64,000 nt of DNA from Iodobacter sp025352645. Lineage in GTDB: Bacteria; Pseudomonadota; Gammaproteobacteria; Burkholderiales; Chitinibacteraceae. The translations under genes were made by a program, and so were the position numbers. The stretch is taken from positions 87,710 to 151,709 of the forward strand of contig NZ_JAWQUO010000010.1 of the NCBI RefSeq assembly GCF_033446605.1, in the 5' to 3' direction. Every line of letters begins with the position of its first letter. Position 1 is the first letter of the stretch. This document shows positions 61,171-64,000 of this stretch, in pieces. The notes beneath the pieces are model-generated. The model did no database searches. It saw only the letters and a program-made list of their open reading frames with translations, and was not told where the DNA came from.

Positions 61171-61857
61171 TCAGTTGAATTGAAACAGATCAAAGGCTCC
61201 TTCGATAGTTTTTCCTGAGAATCTAGGTTTGGCGGTGACTTCAAAACCTTTAGGCTGAATGTGGTGATATACCACCTGGAATGTTCGAGCGAGCGAATCG
61301 TCAAATTTCCATTCCGGCACATACAAACTGCGACGTGATGAGCCACGGATAAGACCTTTACAAGAAGCAAAACGCTTAGGAATTTTGTAAAGCTTGGCCG
61401 ATGCAGTCGGTTCGGTAATTATATAAGCGCTCCGATATGGAGTAGTTCGAGAAACGTCAGGCTCTAGTGATTCAATGCATAAAACTGCATTTTGGGGATG
61501 ATCATTAGTATTTACATAGAGCGCCACCCCTCGGGGGTCTAGCCCAGTCACCGCTTCATCATTTAAGCGAAATGAATTTTCTAGGTTAGCGGTGATACTG
61601 TGACGCCCAGTGATAATTTTTATCTGATTGCCATGTAATTCAAAATATAACTTTCCTCCTGAAAGTTGACCTTCCCATGTCAAAAATGGCGTCTCATCAC
61701 CCTCTTCAAATCCGATTGATAAGTTTTTATTTTTATCGGTAAATACCTTGTTTTTCTGTGCATTGTAAAATGTGTCGCTATCTATTGTATTTTCGATAGC
61801 CCCTACAATGGATGAGGCGCAGGCTAAAGCAGTAATAAATAATAAATTTTTCCTCAT
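61171..61857 (-). CDS. Exported protein in the effector/immunity island
   Basis: A 228-residue protein with a signal peptide (MRKNLLFITALACASSIVGA, cleavage near residue 20). The mature part is beta-rich and hydrophilic with two cysteines (AVLCIESLEPD, RFASCKGLIRG). I do not recognise a family. Its ATG overlaps the stop of immunity paralogue A by four bases, so it belongs to the effector-immunity transcript. A deleted copy follows paralogue C. A periplasmic second immunity protein or adaptor is plausible, but this is inferred from position only. Confidence 0.72.
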   Translation of the reverse strand: MRKNLLFITALACASSIVGAIENTIDSDTFYNAQKNKVFTDKNKNLSIGFEEGDETPFLTWEGQLSGGKLYFELHGNQIKIITGRHSITANLENSFRLNDEAVTGLDPRGVALYVNTNDHPQNAVLCIESLEPDVSRTTPYRSAYIITEPTASAKLYKIPKRFASCKGLIRGSSRRSLYVPEWKFDDSLARTFQVVYHHIQPKGFEVTAKPRFSGKTIEGAFDLFQFN

Positions 61858-62234
61858 CGAGCCTCACTCTGAAAGGTATTCAGAGTGAGGTAGCCGATGA
61901 GTTCTTTCCACTCTTTGCGAAAATACCATCGTAGGAAGACTACATACCCTTTATGCCTCATGCGTTTGATGAGTGATTTTTCATTCTCATGAATGATGGT
62001 TTTAATCCCTGAACATAGTTCTTCACGATTAAAACTCACCCATACAGGAGGGACTGATACCAGTAGATTTATCCCGCAAAAAGCAGCTACTTCTTGGAAA
62101 AATATGTATTCTAGAGTTTCAACGTCAGCACCAAAGGCTGCTAATTTCTCGGCAATTCTGGGGTAGTTGACATCGTTGTCGATAAATACATCGGACAAAA
62201 CAGCCCAAATCTCAATTCGCTGTTCTTCGTTCAT
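61854..62234 (-). CDS. Immunity-like protein, paralogue A (DUF7079-like)
   Basis: A 126-residue cytoplasmic protein: IWAVLSDVFIDNDVNYPRIAEKL, VETLEYIFFQEVAAFCGINL, WVSFNREELCSGIKTIIHENE, and a basic tail with GYVVFLRWYFRKEWKELIGYL. The start at 62234 overlaps the effector stop (ATGA), the strongest sign that it is the cognate immunity protein. An ATG four codons upstream exists but lies inside the effector coding end. It overlaps the exported-protein gene by four bases at its 3' end. Confidence 0.8.
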   Translation of the reverse strand: MNEEQRIEIWAVLSDVFIDNDVNYPRIAEKLAAFGADVETLEYIFFQEVAAFCGINLLVSVPPVWVSFNREELCSGIKTIIHENEKSLIKRMRHKGYVVFLRWYFRKEWKELIGYLTLNTFQSEAR

Positions 62235-63034
62235 CGAACGTCCCATTTGGTAAATTCTTCTAATTCCTCATCATACGCAGAGAGTGTTGCGTCAGCTGCT
62301 GCCCCAGCCGCCATTGCCCCTACTAAAACAACAGCAACAGCGCAAAAAGGAGCTGCTGGGCCACATATAGCAGTTACAGCAAGACCCGCAGCCCAGCCTC
62401 CAGCTAAACCCGCGCCAATCACTGTGCCCTGAGTGATTGCTTCTTTTTCTTTATTCTCAGCTTTACCAATGGAATAAATAGCGTAGCCCGCAGTAACAAG
62501 GAGACATACCTTGCCAAGTAGTCGCAGCCGTGATGTAACCGCATTCACTCTTGCCGATGAGCGTCCAGAAGCTTCAATCACTGCATAGTAGATTTTATTC
62601 TTCTCGACGGATGTTAAAGCACTGTAAGGCTTCTTAAAAATGCCATCTGCGTACTTGTCTAACAACACCTGCATGGATGTGCCTTCTTTCTTCAAGCTCT
62701 TTGCGAAAGATTTGCCAACGGGTGAGCTAGCAACACGCAGTTCTTCCATGATCCTGTTACGCATTGTCTGAGAAAATTCCGCTCCTTGCTTCACGGACAT
62801 TTTTCCATTTGCGACATCTTCTCTTATTTGCTGTGAGATTCGCTTGATATTCTTTGAATAATTCTGCCTTTCAATCCCGTCATGAATGCAGTTCTCAGCA
62901 AACTTAGCGGCAGCAGCTTCAAAGGCTGCAATATTATCTTCTAAGAACCCCTTAACGGCATTTGTTTGATTGACAGGGTAAAGACCGGAAAGCGTTGTAG
63001 CACCGTTTTGTGCTGCTGCAGGGTAGTCGCTCAT
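62231..63034 (-). CDS. Putative PAAR-linked membrane-active effector
   Basis: A 267-residue protein without signal peptide. Residues 1-170 are helical and polar (ISQQIREDVANGKMSVKQGAEFSQTMRNRIMEELRV). Residues about 172-249 hold three hydrophobic segments rich in Gly and Ala (GTVIGAGLAGGWAAGLAV, then CAVAVVLVGAMAAGAAAD), a glycine-zipper pattern, followed by an acidic tail YDEELEEFTKWDVR. This resembles pore-forming or membrane-depolarising T6SS effectors and colicin-like toxins in style. It lies five bases after a PAAR gene and overlaps an immunity-like gene. No enzyme motif is seen. Confidence 0.7.
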   Translation of the reverse strand: MSDYPAAAQNGATTLSGLYPVNQTNAVKGFLEDNIAAFEAAAAKFAENCIHDGIERQNYSKNIKRISQQIREDVANGKMSVKQGAEFSQTMRNRIMEELRVASSPVGKSFAKSLKKEGTSMQVLLDKYADGIFKKPYSALTSVEKNKIYYAVIEASGRSSARVNAVTSRLRLLGKVCLLVTAGYAIYSIGKAENKEKEAITQGTVIGAGLAGGWAAGLAVTAICGPAAPFCAVAVVLVGAMAAGAAADATLSAYDEELEEFTKWDVR

Positions 63035-63039
63035 GTCAA

Positions 63040-63627
63040 TTAACCAGTGATGTGTTTTAGTAGTGCTTGCGCGACGGAATTGCCCGTGTTTGCTCCTACT
63101 GGGGCAAACTCCAAGCGACTAGCTGTCTGACCTGTAGGATTGTTGAAGGCCAGCAGATTGGTACTATCGAATATGCCGCCCATCTTTGAACCGTCATCAA
63201 AGTGAGCAGTACATTGAAGCCCTTCACACGAACCGATTTCATCGAGCGTAAATTTAATCCACTTGGACGAATCGCTTGTGGCGACCGGCGTGTTTGCAGC
63301 CAGTGCTTTTGCTATTTGGCTTTTTGGGGGCGGGCTTGCTGAGCTAGCTGCGCCGGAAGCATCATCAACTGTGGCCTGACCTTGCGTGGCAATCAACGTT
63401 GCACCACATGAGGTCAACATCCCCTCCACCGCAACATTCTTGCCCATAAAGGTGTAATTACTTGCCCCAGCAACAATGGTGAAGGTCGTTTTGCACTGCG
63501 GACATTGACCTTTATGGCCAACTCCTGCCGCATTTTTGCCATAAATATTGAGTGTTGAAAACCCTTCCAGCACGACGCCGCCATGCGAGGTTAGGTCTCC
63601 TATGCGAATAATAGCGCGCTTAGCCAC
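63040..63627 (-). CDS. PAAR domain protein (T6SS spike tip)
   Basis: A 195-residue protein. The GTG at 63627 gives the typical PAAR start (V/M)AKRAIIRIGDLTSHGGVVLEGF, followed by GKNAAGVGHKGQCPQCKTTFTIVAGA and VAVEGMLTSCGATLIATQGQATVDD. The HGG, CPQC and CGA motifs are those of the PAAR cone. After a Ser/Pro linker, the C-terminal 70 residues (WIKFTLDEIGSCEGLQCTAHFDDGSKMGG...) form an extension of unknown fold. The GTG overlaps the upstream gene by eight bases. It would cap the VgrG spike and carry the effector encoded next. Confidence 0.88.
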   Translation of the reverse strand: MAKRAIIRIGDLTSHGGVVLEGFSTLNIYGKNAAGVGHKGQCPQCKTTFTIVAGASNYTFMGKNVAVEGMLTSCGATLIATQGQATVDDASGAASSASPPPKSQIAKALAANTPVATSDSSKWIKFTLDEIGSCEGLQCTAHFDDGSKMGGIFDSTNLLAFNNPTGQTASRLEFAPVGANTGNSVAQALLKHITG

Positions 63628-63853
63628 AGTTCTCGCCCTGATATGGTTTGGGTACAAAGATAGGGTCAAGTAAACCTTCAATCGGGGGCTCATCTGCATA
63701 TTGAATAATTACAGAGTCGTTATGTATCGGTCCCGTGATCGTGTCGCCATTTTCGAGTGCGCTTCCGACTAATGCCGCAGGTTGAACGCCGAACACCAAC
63801 GCAATTCCCGCGCCACTGATAATCCGTGTTTCGCTGCCGTCTTGATAACGCAC
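63620..63853 (-). CDS. Small PAAR-neighbour protein, 5' end uncertain
   Basis: A 77-residue frame from a GTG at 63853. IISGAGIALVFGVQPAALVGSALENGDTITG is reminiscent of PAAR-like or glycine-rich T6SS accessory proteins, and the end is FVPKPYQGENCG. The frame continues upstream to a stop at about 63895 (KRIGLVGNTVRYQDGS), so a longer N-terminus existed or the gene was cut by the mobile element starting at about 63900. The PAAR start lies inside its 3' end. Function is not recognised. Confidence 0.5.
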   Translation of the reverse strand: MRYQDGSETRIISGAGIALVFGVQPAALVGSALENGDTITGPIHNDSVIIQYADEPPIEGLLDPIFVPKPYQGENCG

Positions 63854-63966
63854 CGTGTTACCGACTAGTCCAATACGTTTCCTGATTATGTCTCTTGCTC
63901 AACCTCCTTGCTCAAACCACCTAAAAGGCCTAAGGTGAACGAACGTTCTTTTTTGGAGTGGTCGTC

Positions 63967-64000
63967 ATGGCAATCAACCCAATCCAGATGCAAAAGGGGC
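63967..64000 (+). CDS. 5' end of a probable IS1595-type transposase
   Basis: The ATG at 63967 follows TTTGGAG and encodes MAINPIQMQKG before the window ends. From memory, IS1595 family transposases start M-A-x-N-x-(I/V)-Q-(F/M)-Q-x-G-L-S, which fits. Only 11 codons are visible, so this is a tentative call. The element end probably lies between about 63895 and 63960, upstream of the PAAR-neighbour gene. Confidence 0.4.
   Translation, partial: MAINPIQMQKG

Noticed and set aside
1..64000. CRISPR arrays, prophage modules or rRNA genes
   Set aside because: No regularly spaced direct repeats with unique spacers, no phage structural genes, and no rRNA sequence were seen; the only clean tandem repeat is the octamer at 38525-38556.

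Overview
The window looks like chromosomal DNA of a pigmented betaproteobacterium, most likely a member of the Neisseriales / Chromobacteriaceae (Iodobacter-like). This is inferred from gene content and repeats: the ribB-ribH-nusB-thiL-pgpA neighbourhood, a PEP-CTERM protein, dispersed palindromes of the GTAGGGCGGGTG type, and an aryl polyene cluster. No rRNA or other species marker is present, so the placement is tentative.

Layout. Positions 1-4120 hold most of a branched-chain amino-acid type ABC importer (3' part of livF, binding protein, livH, livM). Positions 4309-8340 are a 3-hydroxybutyrate locus: a 3HB-oligomer hydrolase lipoprotein, 3-hydroxybutyrate dehydrogenase and an HSL-family esterase. 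Next come a small exported protein, trpS with a C-terminal extension, and a large DUF5666-type lipoprotein. Positions 12986-26082 carry two complete tripartite RND efflux systems, back to back around a TetR regulator with a GACTG/CAGTC palindrome upstream. A tRNA-Gly(CCC) with its own promoter and terminator follows.

Positions 26630-41713 are mostly housekeeping genes: a HAD phosphatase, a FUSC protein, pmbA, darP, mogA, an esterase, a GDPD-like protein lacking metal ligands, mtnN, aspA, a PEP-CTERM protein, pgpA, thiL, nusB, ribH, and a ribB fused to a degenerate GTP cyclohydrolase II domain.

Positions 42061-59288 form a nearly uninterrupted, translationally coupled aryl polyene (APE) operon. 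It encodes a ketosynthase/chain-length factor, two ACPs, an AMP ligase fused to a dehydratase, a glycosyltransferase, two acyltransferases, a tyrosine-ammonia-lyase-like enzyme, a thioesterase, a LolA-like carrier, an MMPL exporter, a flavin halogenase-like enzyme, a DUF3261 lipoprotein, and the KS, DH, KR and KS genes at the end. In the proposed pathway the lyase makes the aryl acid, the ligase loads it on an ACP, the type II PKS extends it to a polyene, and the acyltransferase/LolA/MMPL/lipoprotein set attaches it to a lipid and exports it. An unrelated AT-rich lipoprotein gene breaks the coupling in the middle.

Positions 60057-64000 (mostly minus strand) look like a type VI secretion PAAR / effector / immunity island: a small PAAR-neighbour protein, a PAAR protein, a putative membrane-active effector, three tandem paralogous immunity-like genes, an exported partner, and truncated copies of the effector C-terminus and of the exported gene left by an unequal duplication. 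The first codons of a probable IS1595-type transposase begin at the right edge. Four families of non-coding repeats are scattered through the gaps.
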